Below are positions 20,269-30,838 of a DNA stretch of 54,930 bases, piece by piece. Source of the stretch: Tritrichomonas foetus (lineage: Eukaryota > Parabasalia > Tritrichomonadida > Tritrichomonadidae); NCBI GenBank assembly GCA_001839685.1, contig MLAK01000852.1, positions 1-54,930 of the forward strand, in the 5' to 3' direction. The position numbers and the translations under genes were made by a program. Position 1 is the stretch's first letter, and every line of letters starts with the position of its first letter. The notes beneath the pieces were generated by a model. It searched no databases. It saw only the letters and a program-made list of their open reading frames with translations, and was not told the origin of the DNA.

Positions 20269-22944
20269 TTATTTCATTTTTTTCATTAATTGCTTATGAT
20301 TTGGATAAACTTGGAGCAATTTCATATTATTTGCTAAAGCTTCTGGTCCAATCTGTTGTACTATTGCTTGGATAACTGGTGAATTTTCTGCATGAAGTTG
20401 GTTGATCAGCTCATAAAATTGTTGAACAAGTGCTTTATCGTCTAGCCATTGTGGATTGGCAGATGTTGATATATTAAATTCACCAGGCTTGACCTGGAAG
20501 TCATCAACTATATCATCAACTTCATTTCCAGTTATTTCATCATCGTCTTCATCCTCACCATCAAAATCGAAATCATCGTCATCGTCATCATCAGCCTTTA
20601 AAATGCTTTGGAATCCAGCATTAATTGCTTGTGCGCGCATCAAAGGATCTTCGGGAAGCTGTGGTAGTAATTTCAACAATGATGCAATATAGAATGGAAA
20701 CGGATGTTGAGATACCCAAATATTAATAAATTGTGTCGGATAATTTGAACAACTTAAAACCATGGCAGAAAAAATGTTGGCAATTGATTCGGCTTCTATT
20801 GATTCAGTATGATCAAATCCACTTGCTTCTTCTTCCATTCTAGAAATTAGTTCTGGAAGACATGGAATATTATCTCCACATCTCATAATTAATGAAGAGA
20901 AAACATTTGTTGAACATGATAAAAAGTCAGATGAGAATAATATCATACATAAGTTTTTAACAACTTGTTCTTTAGATGGTAGATTAACATCACGGAAAAT
21001 TAATTGATCAATAATTGGATAAATATCATCTAAATCTAATTCATCATGATTATTAATTGTTTGCATGAGTGGATCAATTAATCCCCAAAAGCTTTCATCA
21101 AATGCTGGTGACAAGTTGATCAAGTTGGATAGAAGTGGGAAAAGAAGTTCAACTGTTGAACATTGTTGTGTTGCTGCAAAAGCTTGTGTTATTTGTGAAT
21201 AAAATGACGGATAAAATGACATGGCTGATTCTGGGTTTTTACCAACAAGTTTAATGAGTTTTAATAAAGCATCAGATGCTGTTGTTTCAATACCACTTGT
21301 TGATACTTCACTTGAGAGACTTGTATTCACAAAAAGTGCAGTAATTTGTTGGAAAAGTGAACTGGAATAAGGTAACATCATTTCTTTAAAGAACAAAACA
21401 AGTGTTGATAATGCTTCAGACGATGAAGAATCATTAAATTGTGAAGAAATATTACAGAAAATAGTATAAATTGCTTCAATTTGTGGCGACAAAGCTTGTT
21501 TAACTTCTTCATATTCTGGTTGCTTTTGAATGAGGTATAAACATTGTGAAAGTGCATTTGCTGCATAATAGGTAACAAGTTGAGATTGATCATTTAAATG
21601 AGCAATTGAAAGTTGAAGAAGTTCGGTTGGAATTCGAATTTTTGATAATTGTGAAATAACTAAAAATGCACCAGCACGAATAACAAAATCGTCATGATTA
21701 CATGCAGCAACAAGCATGGGTAAAAAGTTATTAAAATTCTCTTGTGCTTTACCTTTCATAGCAGCTGATAATAAGCGAAAAGCAGTAAATATTTGGAAGC
21801 GATTATTTGATTGACATGATGTTGAAGCCACTTGGAAAACGAAATTGATTAAAGGTGGAAAAGATTTTGCACAATTTGAAATAAATCTATAACATGATGA
21901 TTTAATTTCTTCCCAATTTGGACAAGAATCTGGATTACTTTCAATAAAGTTGAATGGGTCATTTTCCATGTCAGAAACATCTTCTTCATTTATCATAAGT
22001 TGGACAAAAATGAGTTCAATGATACTTTGCATATTTCCTTCAAGAATTTGATGACGTTTTCCTTCATTTATTAAAGTATTCAATAAACATATTGCTTTAC
22101 CTTTTAATGGGCCAGTAACATTCAAAGAAAGAACCATTTTCAAAAGAGACAAAATTGGAATAATTTGGTCGTTTGTCAAATTTGTTCGTTCTTTTGCAAC
22201 TCGATCTAAAAATTTAACACCTTGAAGTAAAAACATAACAGTTGTTTCGGTAAGTGGTGAAGAGCTAGCTTTTGAGGCTTCTGTCATGAATTTTGTATAG
22301 AAATGGCCAATAAATGGTGAAATGAAGGCTTGCGCATCATCTGATGAAACAAAGAAAAGCCTTGAAAGACAATGATATGCAAATGAAAGTGCTGTTAAGT
22401 CTTCACATGTTTGACAAATATTTGCAATTAAAGGAAGGACAACACTGGCAAAATTTGAATAAAAATCCAAAAGCTTCCGTGTTGGATTTTTGATGTATTT
22501 CGTAACGGATTTTGTTAAAATAAGACCAGCTAATAAATGGCCATAGTCTTGTTGATAAAGTTGTGGAAGAATAATTGAGAAATTAAAAAGTTCTGTCCAT
22601 TGATTGTTAATGAAAATGAATTTTACAACAATATCGGATAGCTTTTCAAATGAGCGTAACAAATCTGGCGATGAACGAGATATTAAATCTGGAATTATTG
22701 TCATTATATAATTTTTCATTTCCGGAGAGAAAGTTTGGGCCCAACATGATTTGACACCGTTTGTGATATTAATTAATGCTGATTTTCGGAGGGTGATATT
22801 GACTGATTCGTCAGAAATGATATTTACGCACTCTTGGTAAAAATTAGGATTAGGGTATAAAGATTTGATCGTTTCAGTGATATTTGCCAATTGCTGAGTC
22901 GACGCTTGTTGAAAACTTGCAGCAAGAAGCTCACCAATATTCAT
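20269..22944 (-). CDS. Importin-beta family karyopherin, importin-7/8-like
   Basis: An 891-residue HEAT-repeat protein, using the ATG at 22944 (MNIGELLAASFQQAS), which looks like the usual importin opening; an ATG at 23004 would add 20 Lys/Phe-rich residues. The N-terminus fits the importin-7/8/Nmd5 pattern: SVNITLRKSALINITNGVKSCW corresponds to the second HEAT repeat where those proteins have a VRQ...YLKN...YW motif. Near residue 781 there is a strongly acidic tract (DDDDDDDFDFDGEDEDDDE), as in the C-terminal part of importin-7, -8 and -9. These receptors carry ribosomal proteins, histones and transcription factors into the nucleus under Ran control. A perfect 20-base palindrome lies 27-46 bases upstream of the ATG. 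Confidence 0.78.
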   Translation of the reverse strand: MNIGELLAASFQQASTQQLANITETIKSLYPNPNFYQECVNIISDESVNITLRKSALINITNGVKSCWAQTFSPEMKNYIMTIIPDLISRSSPDLLRSFEKLSDIVVKFIFINNQWTELFNFSIILPQLYQQDYGHLLAGLILTKSVTKYIKNPTRKLLDFYSNFASVVLPLIANICQTCEDLTALSFAYHCLSRLFFVSSDDAQAFISPFIGHFYTKFMTEASKASSSPLTETTVMFLLQGVKFLDRVAKERTNLTNDQIIPILSLLKMVLSLNVTGPLKGKAICLLNTLINEGKRHQILEGNMQSIIELIFVQLMINEEDVSDMENDPFNFIESNPDSCPNWEEIKSSCYRFISNCAKSFPPLINFVFQVASTSCQSNNRFQIFTAFRLLSAAMKGKAQENFNNFLPMLVAACNHDDFVIRAGAFLVISQLSKIRIPTELLQLSIAHLNDQSQLVTYYAANALSQCLYLIQKQPEYEEVKQALSPQIEAIYTIFCNISSQFNDSSSSEALSTLVLFFKEMMLPYSSSLFQQITALFVNTSLSSEVSTSGIETTASDALLKLIKLVGKNPESAMSFYPSFYSQITQAFAATQQCSTVELLFPLLSNLINLSPAFDESFWGLIDPLMQTINNHDELDLDDIYPIIDQLIFRDVNLPSKEQVVKNLCMILFSSDFLSCSTNVFSSLIMRCGDNIPCLPELISRMEEEASGFDHTESIEAESIANIFSAMVLSCSNYPTQFINIWVSQHPFPFYIASLLKLLPQLPEDPLMRAQAINAGFQSILKADDDDDDDFDFDGEDEDDDEITGNEVDDIVDDFQVKPGEFNISTSANPQWLDDKALVQQFYELINQLHAENSPVIQAIVQQIGPEALANNMKLLQVYPNHKQLMKKMK

Positions 22945-23754
22945 CGATTTTTGGTCTTTCAGAAAAATCAGAAAAAGTTTAAACTTTTTCTTAAATCGAA
23001 CCATATGAATATTGAATTTTGATGTCTTTTTTGTTTGACCATCTCATGTAAAGTAGTCAACTCTTTGAAAAGAAAGGTAAATAATATTGACCTTATAAAG
23101 AAAAGTGAACATCATTTATAAATCTGAATTTTCCACTCAACAGAAGTTGAAATAAAAGAATATTATTTGACCATCTAATTGCATACAAGTATTGAAAATT
23201 AATTTCTATTCCTTGATGGTAAAAATTGATAATTTCACATTTTTGATCCAATTTATTAAAAAAAAATAATGAAAAGCCTGTAAATTAGTCTAAAAATCAC
23301 TTACATTATGTGTTAAAAAACTTCAAAGATCAGAAATATCAGAACTTCCTACAATATTCAAAACCTGCCAAATATCTCTATTTTCTCTGATATGTTCCTC
23401 TTTAAATAGTATAGCACTATCTTTATTCATTACTCATAATTTTCAATAGATTCGGTGTTGCTCATCGTAGCTGACATTTCCCGCATCGGAGTCATTTGAG
23501 AAAAAGTGAATTCAGTTAACCAACGATTATTATTCATTTAAATTTTTCTTTCTGTCTTTTCAATCTTTCAACCGATACATACTATTTCCTTCGATTTTTT
23601 TCAATAGGTGGAGTTTTGATAATTGAATACTTTCTCATGAAAAAAGTTTCCTTCCTGACAAAAAGTTATCACATGTCTATTAAAAATTCAGTATCATTAG
23701 AATATCAATACAAAAAGTTTCAGAAAAGGTGAAAACATAGAAAAAGAAAAATCG
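22945..23754. other. Divergent intergenic region between importin and ABC transporter
   Basis: Both flanking genes read away from this AT-rich region, so it holds two promoters. The palindrome at 22971-22990 faces the importin gene, and ACAAAAAGTTTCAG at about 23710-23723 lies 32-45 bases before the ABC gene ATG. No gene recognised. Confidence 0.5.
22971..22990. promoter_or_regulatory. Perfect palindrome upstream of importin gene
   Basis: GAAAAAGTTTAAACTTTTTC is a perfect 20-base inverted repeat formed from two opposed copies of the AAAAAGTT word that recurs upstream of many genes in this window. It lies 27-46 bases before the preferred importin start codon. It could bind a dimeric factor; this is inference. 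Confidence 0.4.
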
Positions 23755-26133
23755 ATGGATACCAGAGTTTCTGCAACTAACATCGCACCTCCCGGTGGAC
23801 GTTGGTCAGAAAGAAAGCCATCGGCCAGCCGAACCATTCGTGCTCTTTTCAAGAAACAATTTCTCTTAAAAGTTCGCAAATTATCAGACCTCATTGAATT
23901 TGTAGGCGCCTGCGTTATCTACCTCCTTATTGTCCCGCCATACCTCTACACACGAATTCAATACGCCGATGAAAAAAATCCACAAGTCAATTACACGAGT
24001 ATTCTCCCGCAAAATTTAATCATATTTTTAGGAACCACCACAGATCCAAAAATCGTTATTGGACCAGAATGTGAAAACACGCATAGTTTATTTGACGGCA
24101 TTCTAAATATCACCAAAGCGCTTCTACCGAGTAATATCACGCTGACTGTCGTTTACGCCAATACGACCGAAGACATGAAAAACGAGATTTATTTATCCGA
24201 ATCAAACGGCTTAGGACTCTTCTGGCACAACGCCATGGAAGAAAACGCAACACTTGCGCCAGATTTCCAGCTCTATCGACAATCTTTTTACGGAACGCCA
24301 GATATCGATCTTTTCGAAATCGTCAGACGTTGCATTGCCCTTGAAAACAAGCAGGCCTCGCTCACTTTGTTTAATCTGAGCTCCCAGGTTTTCGCGACAA
24401 CGCAGCACCCAGAATACTATGCCATTCACTATTTGGTCGCATTCATTGTTGTTTGCCCGGGCATTTTGGCGCTCATGCCGGACTTCCAAACGGTTTTGGA
24501 TGAAAAAGATACAAAAGTTGCATCACTTTCGTTTTTGATGGGCTGTGGTGAATTCTCATACTGGCTTGTATCGTTTGTTACTCCAGTTGTGCTTGCGCTA
24601 GTGCCATATACATTAATGTGCTTATGCTTATGTTATCTATTTTGTATGATTGGAACATCCTTCACTTTAATGATATTCATAGCATTTCTATTTATTGTCT
24701 CACATGTACTCTTCCAGTTATTCCTTTCAACTTTCATGAAAAATGCATCGCACGGTCGTTCAACTATTATTGTGTTTTTGGTCCTCACAATCTTCTTTGC
24801 ATACCTCCACTATTTCTACACGTTGGATTCCAAAAATGATAGCAATACAATGAAGCACGTCTTTTCCATCATTCCACTAAGCTGCTATCAAATGATCATA
24901 ACATCTATGTATAACCAAACATATTTGGGATTCCCTGGTGTGCAGTGGTCAGACGTCACTAAAGATTCAGCTTATCCTGTTTGGTTAGGAATGGTCTGGC
25001 TTGCAGCAGATTCTGCAATTTATTTTGTTTTGTTTGTCATTTTCAATCTGACGAATTCAAGAGAATTTGGTACTCCTGCACTTGCATGGCGTGATATTCT
25101 CAAGCCGTCTGCATGGAAGCGTGCATTTTCTCGGAAGAAAGATGAACAACAATATGTTGAATGTCGAACAGGTGAATTCGTGAAAGTTGAAGATTTAAGT
25201 AAAACTTATCATGGATTGGTCACTTTTCAAGCCTTACGTGATGTTAACTTCTCAATAAACTGTGGAGAAGTAATCGTCATCATTGGACCAAATGGTGCTG
25301 GTAAGTCTACTTTATTGAACACTTTAGCTGGTGCAATTAAACCAACAACTGGATCAATTCGAATTTATGGTGGTGAACCAACAAATCATTTTGCCGAACT
25401 TCATAAATACCTTGGTGTTTGTTTCCAAGATAATGTTTTAGTTGGTCCACTTTCCATTCGTGAAAACTTTGAACTTTTCGGTGCTTTTAGAGGTATTCAA
25501 CCAGATTTACTTGAAGAATCAATGTCATTCTTCGCTGAAACTCTTCAATTGACAGAAATGTTGGATAATAGAGCCGAAAACCTTTCTGGTGGTCAAAAAC
25601 GTAAACTTTGTATTGCGCTTTCTTTACTTGGTAATCCACCTTTTGTTATTATGGATGAACCAACTGCTGCTGTTGATGTTCAAGCTCGTCAACTTATCTG
25701 GAAAACAATTTCTTCTTTGAAGGATACAACTTGTGTTGTGACTAGTCATGCACTTGAAGAAGCTGAAGCTGTTTCTTCTAGACTGTTCATTGTAGCTGGC
25801 GGAAGATTGAGATTTTCCGGAACTTCCACACAACTTAGAAGCCAATTCAAATGTGGATATTTACTGAGAATTGAGCGTGAAGATGGAACAGTTGGAAAAG
25901 TACTCGATCTTGCAAAATCTTTCATTCCAGAAGCACATTTGAGTGATGAAAGACCAGATACAATCGCAATGCCAGTTGATGATGTGATTCCACAATTCTT
26001 GAAAGCATTGACAGAAAAGAAGGAGGAATATGGAATAAGATCTTACTCTTTCTCAGTTGAACAGCTGGAAGATATGCTCCTCAAACTTATTATCAATGAA
26101 GAAGTTCAGCACAAGGGTCACAAAAAACCGTGA
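23755..26133 (+). CDS. ABC transporter, ABCA-type half transporter
   Basis: A 792-residue protein with one membrane domain followed by one nucleotide-binding domain. A first membrane span lies near residues 45-65. It is followed by a large extracytoplasmic loop with several N-glycosylation sequons, then a cluster of about six spans between residues 220 and 440. The ATPase domain has Walker A GPNGAGKST (about 510), the signature LSGGQKRKL (about 610), Walker B FVIMDEP followed by TAAVD (about 630), and the switch His in TSHALEEAE (about 662). The order TMD-NBD with a large first loop and this signature fit subfamily A (lipid transporters). Full ABCA proteins carry two such halves, so this one would need to dimerise. 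The substrate is unknown. Confidence 0.9.
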   Translation: MDTRVSATNIAPPGGRWSERKPSASRTIRALFKKQFLLKVRKLSDLIEFVGACVIYLLIVPPYLYTRIQYADEKNPQVNYTSILPQNLIIFLGTTTDPKIVIGPECENTHSLFDGILNITKALLPSNITLTVVYANTTEDMKNEIYLSESNGLGLFWHNAMEENATLAPDFQLYRQSFYGTPDIDLFEIVRRCIALENKQASLTLFNLSSQVFATTQHPEYYAIHYLVAFIVVCPGILALMPDFQTVLDEKDTKVASLSFLMGCGEFSYWLVSFVTPVVLALVPYTLMCLCLCYLFCMIGTSFTLMIFIAFLFIVSHVLFQLFLSTFMKNASHGRSTIIVFLVLTIFFAYLHYFYTLDSKNDSNTMKHVFSIIPLSCYQMIITSMYNQTYLGFPGVQWSDVTKDSAYPVWLGMVWLAADSAIYFVLFVIFNLTNSREFGTPALAWRDILKPSAWKRAFSRKKDEQQYVECRTGEFVKVEDLSKTYHGLVTFQALRDVNFSINCGEVIVIIGPNGAGKSTLLNTLAGAIKPTTGSIRIYGGEPTNHFAELHKYLGVCFQDNVLVGPLSIRENFELFGAFRGIQPDLLEESMSFFAETLQLTEMLDNRAENLSGGQKRKLCIALSLLGNPPFVIMDEPTAAVDVQARQLIWKTISSLKDTTCVVTSHALEEAEAVSSRLFIVAGGRLRFSGTSTQLRSQFKCGYLLRIEREDGTVGKVLDLAKSFIPEAHLSDERPDTIAMPVDDVIPQFLKALTEKKEEYGIRSYSFSVEQLEDMLLKLIINEEVQHKGHKKP

Positions 26134-26626
26134 TTATTTAAATAAATAAATAAATAAATATTTCTAATCATTTTAAACCTTGATAACTGTTTTCCTTTTA
26201 TGAATACTACATACTTTATCTTTTTATTCACTTCCGAAAAAAGCGCTAATTTCATTTTCATATGAATAAATTGAAAGGTTAAAAGTATGTTTTGCCTTTA
26301 TAATGAACCAAATTTACTTATGACTAAACGAATAAGTCACAACAAAGAGAAATAAATATGAATCCACTTACATTTAAATTATTCGAAGAGTAATTGAAAA
26401 AAAAAAAAAAAAAAAATCTCGGAATTGCTTCTTCATGAATTAAGTTTTATGTGACATTCGCAAGAAAGAAAAACATAAAAAAATAATGTCAATACAAAAA
26501 ATAAAAAATCGAAATATGATCCAATATACTACAAATTGTGACCCATTTTTCAAAAAACTATCACTAGAAAAAGTATTGATTTCACTGCTATTGAATTAGG
26601 TAAATTCATACCTGCCATATTAAATT
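26134..26626. other. Convergent intergenic region with simple repeats
   Basis: A short AAAT microsatellite starts immediately after the ABC stop codon (about 26138-26160), and there is a run of 20 A at 26397-26416. This is the 3' flank of two converging genes. Nothing else recognised. Confidence 0.6.
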
Positions 26627-29221
26627 TTATATTTTTTTCTTCACTTCTTTCTGGAGAAGCATCTGTTTTTGTGCTGAATTACTTTGGAAAATTTCTATTC
26701 CACTCGTAATCACAAATCCAACAATATCAAAAAGTCCAATTTTTGTCCATCCACAATAATCAGCAAGTACTTTCACAACCGTGTCTTTTTTCAAAGTTGT
26801 AATTAAGTTTCCTTTTGGTTCATTTTTTGGATCCAAAATAATTTCTTTTCTAACTTTTATTTCTTCTAATAAAATCTTCGCACATCTTGTATTGCTAGTC
26901 GTTTCTTTAATATGCTGATAATGAATGAAGCCTTTTTCACATCGAATCCAATAAGGACTATATTTTTGAACTTCGACATCATCCACAAATTCAATAGGAA
27001 TATTTACTTCATTATAATCATGTACAAGTTCATTTTTTTGAATTGGGAAGAGTTTCTTAATTATTTTTTTGTCATAACCTATATCATTATAAACATTAAC
27101 CTCATCTTTAATTCTAACTTTTTTCAAATCATCAATGAGGTCAACTTCATCAGCAGAAATGTAGCCATCTTTAACTTTAATCCATCTTCTTAAATCATAT
27201 ATGATAAAAGATGTGGATTTCTTTGGTAAGGTTAAAATAGGTTTTTTATCATTAATTGCTTTATAAACAGGAATTTCTTTATCATCTGTGATGATTTCAT
27301 AATTAAATATTGAATGAATATTCACCAAATTAAAATACAAATCTAGTGGAACATTCTTTTTATTTGAAAGAATCTCTTTGATCGCATTTTGTCCCCAATC
27401 ATTGTGAATAAAAATAACGAGTTTAAATATATCCTGATATTCATAAAATGAAAAAGTATTATCATCTTTTGTTAATTTTGGAAAGTTCCTTTTTGGATGT
27501 TTCATTAATAAAAGTGATAAATATGGTAAAATAAATGGTATTATTTTTAACATAGATTTGTTGTCTTGTTGGCTCGTTCTATAATTTTTAAATCCATCAT
27601 CACTATTTGCAATCTTAGTAAATCTATAATATTGATCGCGATTGGATTGTTTCTTTGTAAAATTAGTGATACTTCTTTCAATTTCAGGATTTGTGATTGC
27701 AGCGATAAATTCGAATAAAAACATATAATTATAAATTTCTTTTTCCCATAAAAATTTCATCACGTTAAACCAATACTCAATATTTGCTTCTACCTGTGTT
27801 ATAGATCTAAGAATAAAAGTTGACATATACTTAAAATGATCGTAAATTCTATGAATGTGTGGAATGTTGTCAGATTTTCCAGATTGCATGAAATAAATTA
27901 AATCTTTTATATTCATAGAATGAATCAATTCAAATTCAGCAACGGTGACTGTATAAGCAAATATTTGGTAGTTGATTTTATTAATATCAATAAAAATAGT
28001 TCTTACTGAAGTATTGGGGCGAAAATCAATTCCAAATTTTTGAAAGGCATTAAAGTGGTTTTCTGTTAAGTACTTAAAGAATTTAATGTCTCCACGAAAA
28101 TCCGAATCAAAACAACTATCAAATTTATTACACATATCCACTGGGAAATTTGATGGAAACATAATTACCCAATTATAAAGGTATTGTTGAGCAGCTATTT
28201 GTAAAACTTGGTCTTTTGATTTCTGAATAAGTTGAAATAAATTATTTCGAATTTGTATTTGCCTTTCAATTGATAAGTTCAAATAATGAGTGAGAAAAAG
28301 ATGATATTGATTATAAAACCTTTTTAATTCACTTTTATCATCTGATATGTAATATTGAAAAGAGACAAAATTTTTCAGTTTTAAAAATGAATACCATTGA
28401 TTAGGGCAGCTTAAATCATATAGAGTATTGTCATTTGTTGATCCAACTGATCGATTTGCTTTGTTTTTAAAATAATAATAAAGGTTGATATCGTTATTTT
28501 CCTTTGGAATATTTTCTTTTTTCCCCAAAATTTCGGGACTTACTAGCATTTTAATGAAGCTGTTTTCATACGATAAAAATGGCTGATTGATTGAATTTTT
28601 TCGTTGATGAAATCCTTGAAACAAATCTGCTAAATGATCAAGAATATCTCTTTTTTTCAAATGGTCAAATTTAAGAGGATTTTGTATCACAAATTCTTCC
28701 ATTGGGGAAGTCTTTTGAATGATTTTCGGATCTGGCGAAATTGGAATTTTTTTGGGACCATATATCATTGTTGGTGTACCTGTTATATAACGAAATGAGT
28801 GATATCCCAAATTTTGCATGAAATCTAAATAATCCGAATCCTTTATAATAAATTTTCTTTGATCTTTTGGTGGTGGATTAAATGAATGCTGATATTTAGA
28901 TTCATTATTTGTAAGCATTACTGATTGCGTTATTATTGATGCAGCTCCTGTAGAGTTAATATCTGGCATAGCAGATTGTAATATTATTCCTTTATCAGTG
29001 ATTTTGTCATTATTAATTAAAAAATGATTAAATCTCTTAGAAAAATAACCACTGAAAAAGTCATTTGCTTGATTTATTCGATGCTCCAAGTGATCAATTT
29101 TTGGAGGATTTTTTTCGAAAGTTTTTTTTCCATTTTCGAAATCATCTTCCTCAGTTTCTTCAGTTTCAAGGATTTTTCTCATTTCAAGACGCCGAAAATG
29201 CTTCTCACGGATTTTATCCAT
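26627..29221 (-). CDS. Ras guanine-nucleotide exchange factor (RasGEF) with SH3-like C-terminal modules
   Basis: The only in-frame ATG near the 5' end is at 29221, giving 864 residues. Residues about 295-360 resemble the RasGEF N-terminal module. Residues about 415-575 match a CDC25/RasGEF catalytic domain: VAEFELIHSMNIKDLI corresponds to the family's DxELFxxIxPxEL, followed by a WFNVMKFLWE helix region, then FKNYR and PFILPYLSLLL, which match the conserved NYR and IPFLGLYLTDL segments. After residue 650 come SH3-like beta repeats with turns such as RRWIKVKDGYI and GWTKIGLFDIVGFV. RasGEFs load GTP on Ras-type GTPases. The target is unknown. Divergence in the N-module keeps this below certainty. 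Confidence 0.75.
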   Translation of the reverse strand: MDKIREKHFRRLEMRKILETEETEEDDFENGKKTFEKNPPKIDHLEHRINQANDFFSGYFSKRFNHFLINNDKITDKGIILQSAMPDINSTGAASIITQSVMLTNNESKYQHSFNPPPKDQRKFIIKDSDYLDFMQNLGYHSFRYITGTPTMIYGPKKIPISPDPKIIQKTSPMEEFVIQNPLKFDHLKKRDILDHLADLFQGFHQRKNSINQPFLSYENSFIKMLVSPEILGKKENIPKENNDINLYYYFKNKANRSVGSTNDNTLYDLSCPNQWYSFLKLKNFVSFQYYISDDKSELKRFYNQYHLFLTHYLNLSIERQIQIRNNLFQLIQKSKDQVLQIAAQQYLYNWVIMFPSNFPVDMCNKFDSCFDSDFRGDIKFFKYLTENHFNAFQKFGIDFRPNTSVRTIFIDINKINYQIFAYTVTVAEFELIHSMNIKDLIYFMQSGKSDNIPHIHRIYDHFKYMSTFILRSITQVEANIEYWFNVMKFLWEKEIYNYMFLFEFIAAITNPEIERSITNFTKKQSNRDQYYRFTKIANSDDGFKNYRTSQQDNKSMLKIIPFILPYLSLLLMKHPKRNFPKLTKDDNTFSFYEYQDIFKLVIFIHNDWGQNAIKEILSNKKNVPLDLYFNLVNIHSIFNYEIITDDKEIPVYKAINDKKPILTLPKKSTSFIIYDLRRWIKVKDGYISADEVDLIDDLKKVRIKDEVNVYNDIGYDKKIIKKLFPIQKNELVHDYNEVNIPIEFVDDVEVQKYSPYWIRCEKGFIHYQHIKETTSNTRCAKILLEEIKVRKEIILDPKNEPKGNLITTLKKDTVVKVLADYCGWTKIGLFDIVGFVITSGIEIFQSNSAQKQMLLQKEVKKKI

Positions 29222-30838
29222 GTGAAACGAATTGACTTTTTGTGATGCATTCAAATTTTCTTTACTTTTTTGAACTATTCAAATTTCCAATGATTTCTTT
29301 GTGAAAACCATGTCATCATTGATGCGTTTTCAAATTTATTCATTAGAAATGTTGTCAGTATGGCCTATATATTAGATTCTTCCAGATAAGAACAATTCGC
29401 CATAAAAAAAAAAAAAAAAAAAAATCAATAATCTTTGACTTCATCTTTTTTGGCATTTTTGACTATTCGAAGAGATTACATGGTAGTTTTGTAACCTTCC
29501 TCAAGTTAGCTACCTAACAATGAATATTTAATGTGTTTATTTTAGAAACATGCAAATGAATAGAAAAAAGTGTTTAGGCATATCAATTTTTAGTGTAATA
29601 AATGAGCGATCATTGTGGCTGACTGCGGAAAACCCAGCATTTTCATTTATTTATTATGGTTACATGAATCAAATTATTTTAATTATTTATGAACAAAGAC
29701 AATGCGCTTCAGATAGATCCTCATTATGGACATAACCTTCGGAAAAAAAATATTTTTTCTCGTGCAATTAATGCTGAAGTAAAATTTAGCATAAATAGAC
29801 AAAATGATATACATACAGGTTGAAAGGTTTTAAGTTGGTTAGAGAAATTGGAGATTTGACAAACATAAATGAAAATGATGAAATGTGTTTGCAGACTGTC
29901 TTTCTCTCGAAAGGTGTGATGAACCCATATCAAAAGATGGAATATAAATTTCAATACCAAGCTTTGTGAATCAGTTATCAAAAACAAATAAAAATTCTCC
30001 AAGAAGAATGTGATTGCGTGTACAAATAGAGTCCCCAATGTATGGAGGATGAAAACCACAAAAACTATGATTTTTAATACCACCAATGTGATAAATGGCG
30101 AAAAGAAGGTTTGATGTCAACAAAATGATAGCAGATAGAAAAAGTGGATGATATTTCACTCTTCCAATGTATTTGAATAAATTTCTATAGAATTTGATGC
30201 TTTAATTCATTTTATGTAAAGTTATCAAACATTGTCATCTGGCTATATTTCTCCTCAATTTTTTAAAGTATTCAATTACACATTTACGCTTTATACGTTC
30301 TCATAAACTTTTGCACTTGAAATCGTTTGATTCATTTGCTATTAAATAGCATGTAATACATTTTCACAGAAAAAACTAAAAAATTATTTTTTAGAAAGTG
30401 AATTTTTATGAATTCATTTATCCCCAATTTTCTCTTCTAGCTTAACCTCATGAAAGTCTCCAGAAGTCAATGAGTTTGCTGAATAATAAACCCAATATAT
30501 TAGCCACTTTGATACATAGTTATGAATGAAATTGGTTTTCAATAAAGTAACCATTTTTCTTTTTGATACCTATTTTTCACATCACTTGTCCAGATATCGG
30601 GACGACTACAAGGGCAGATTAACAACAAAGATCAAGAACAGCAGCGCAACATCAGGAAGAATGAGCAAACGGATAACTCATTTATATTGCAGAACGTGGT
30701 GATAAATATCATTATCTAGCAAATTAATCATTGACAATAATATGGTTACATTTTCAGGAATGATTGACATAATCCTCTCAATATATAATTTCTATCGTTT
30801 CGTTATTTCTATTCAATTAACGTACAAAATCTGTCTGA
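29222..30838. other. Long intergenic region between divergent genes
   Basis: It contains a run of 21 A at 29404-29424 and the promoter-like ACTTTTTTGAAC at 29264-29275. Minus-strand frames at 29971-30159 (ATG, 62 codons, signal-peptide-like start) and 29724-30086 (no ATG, hydrophobic) overlap each other; neither is supported as a gene. A short block at about 30590-30700 is richer in G/C than its surroundings and reads as glutamine-rich coding sequence, possibly an exon relic. Confidence 0.4.

Noticed and set aside
29404..29424. Run of 21 A as the tail of a retroelement insertion
   Set aside because: No element body or target duplication next to it. Similar A runs occur at 26397-26416 and elsewhere as simple sequence.
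29724..30086. A 120-codon hydrophobic minus-strand open frame as a membrane protein gene
   Set aside because: It lacks an ATG (opens with TTG), is driven by AT-rich composition, and overlaps another frame of equal quality. No family resemblance.
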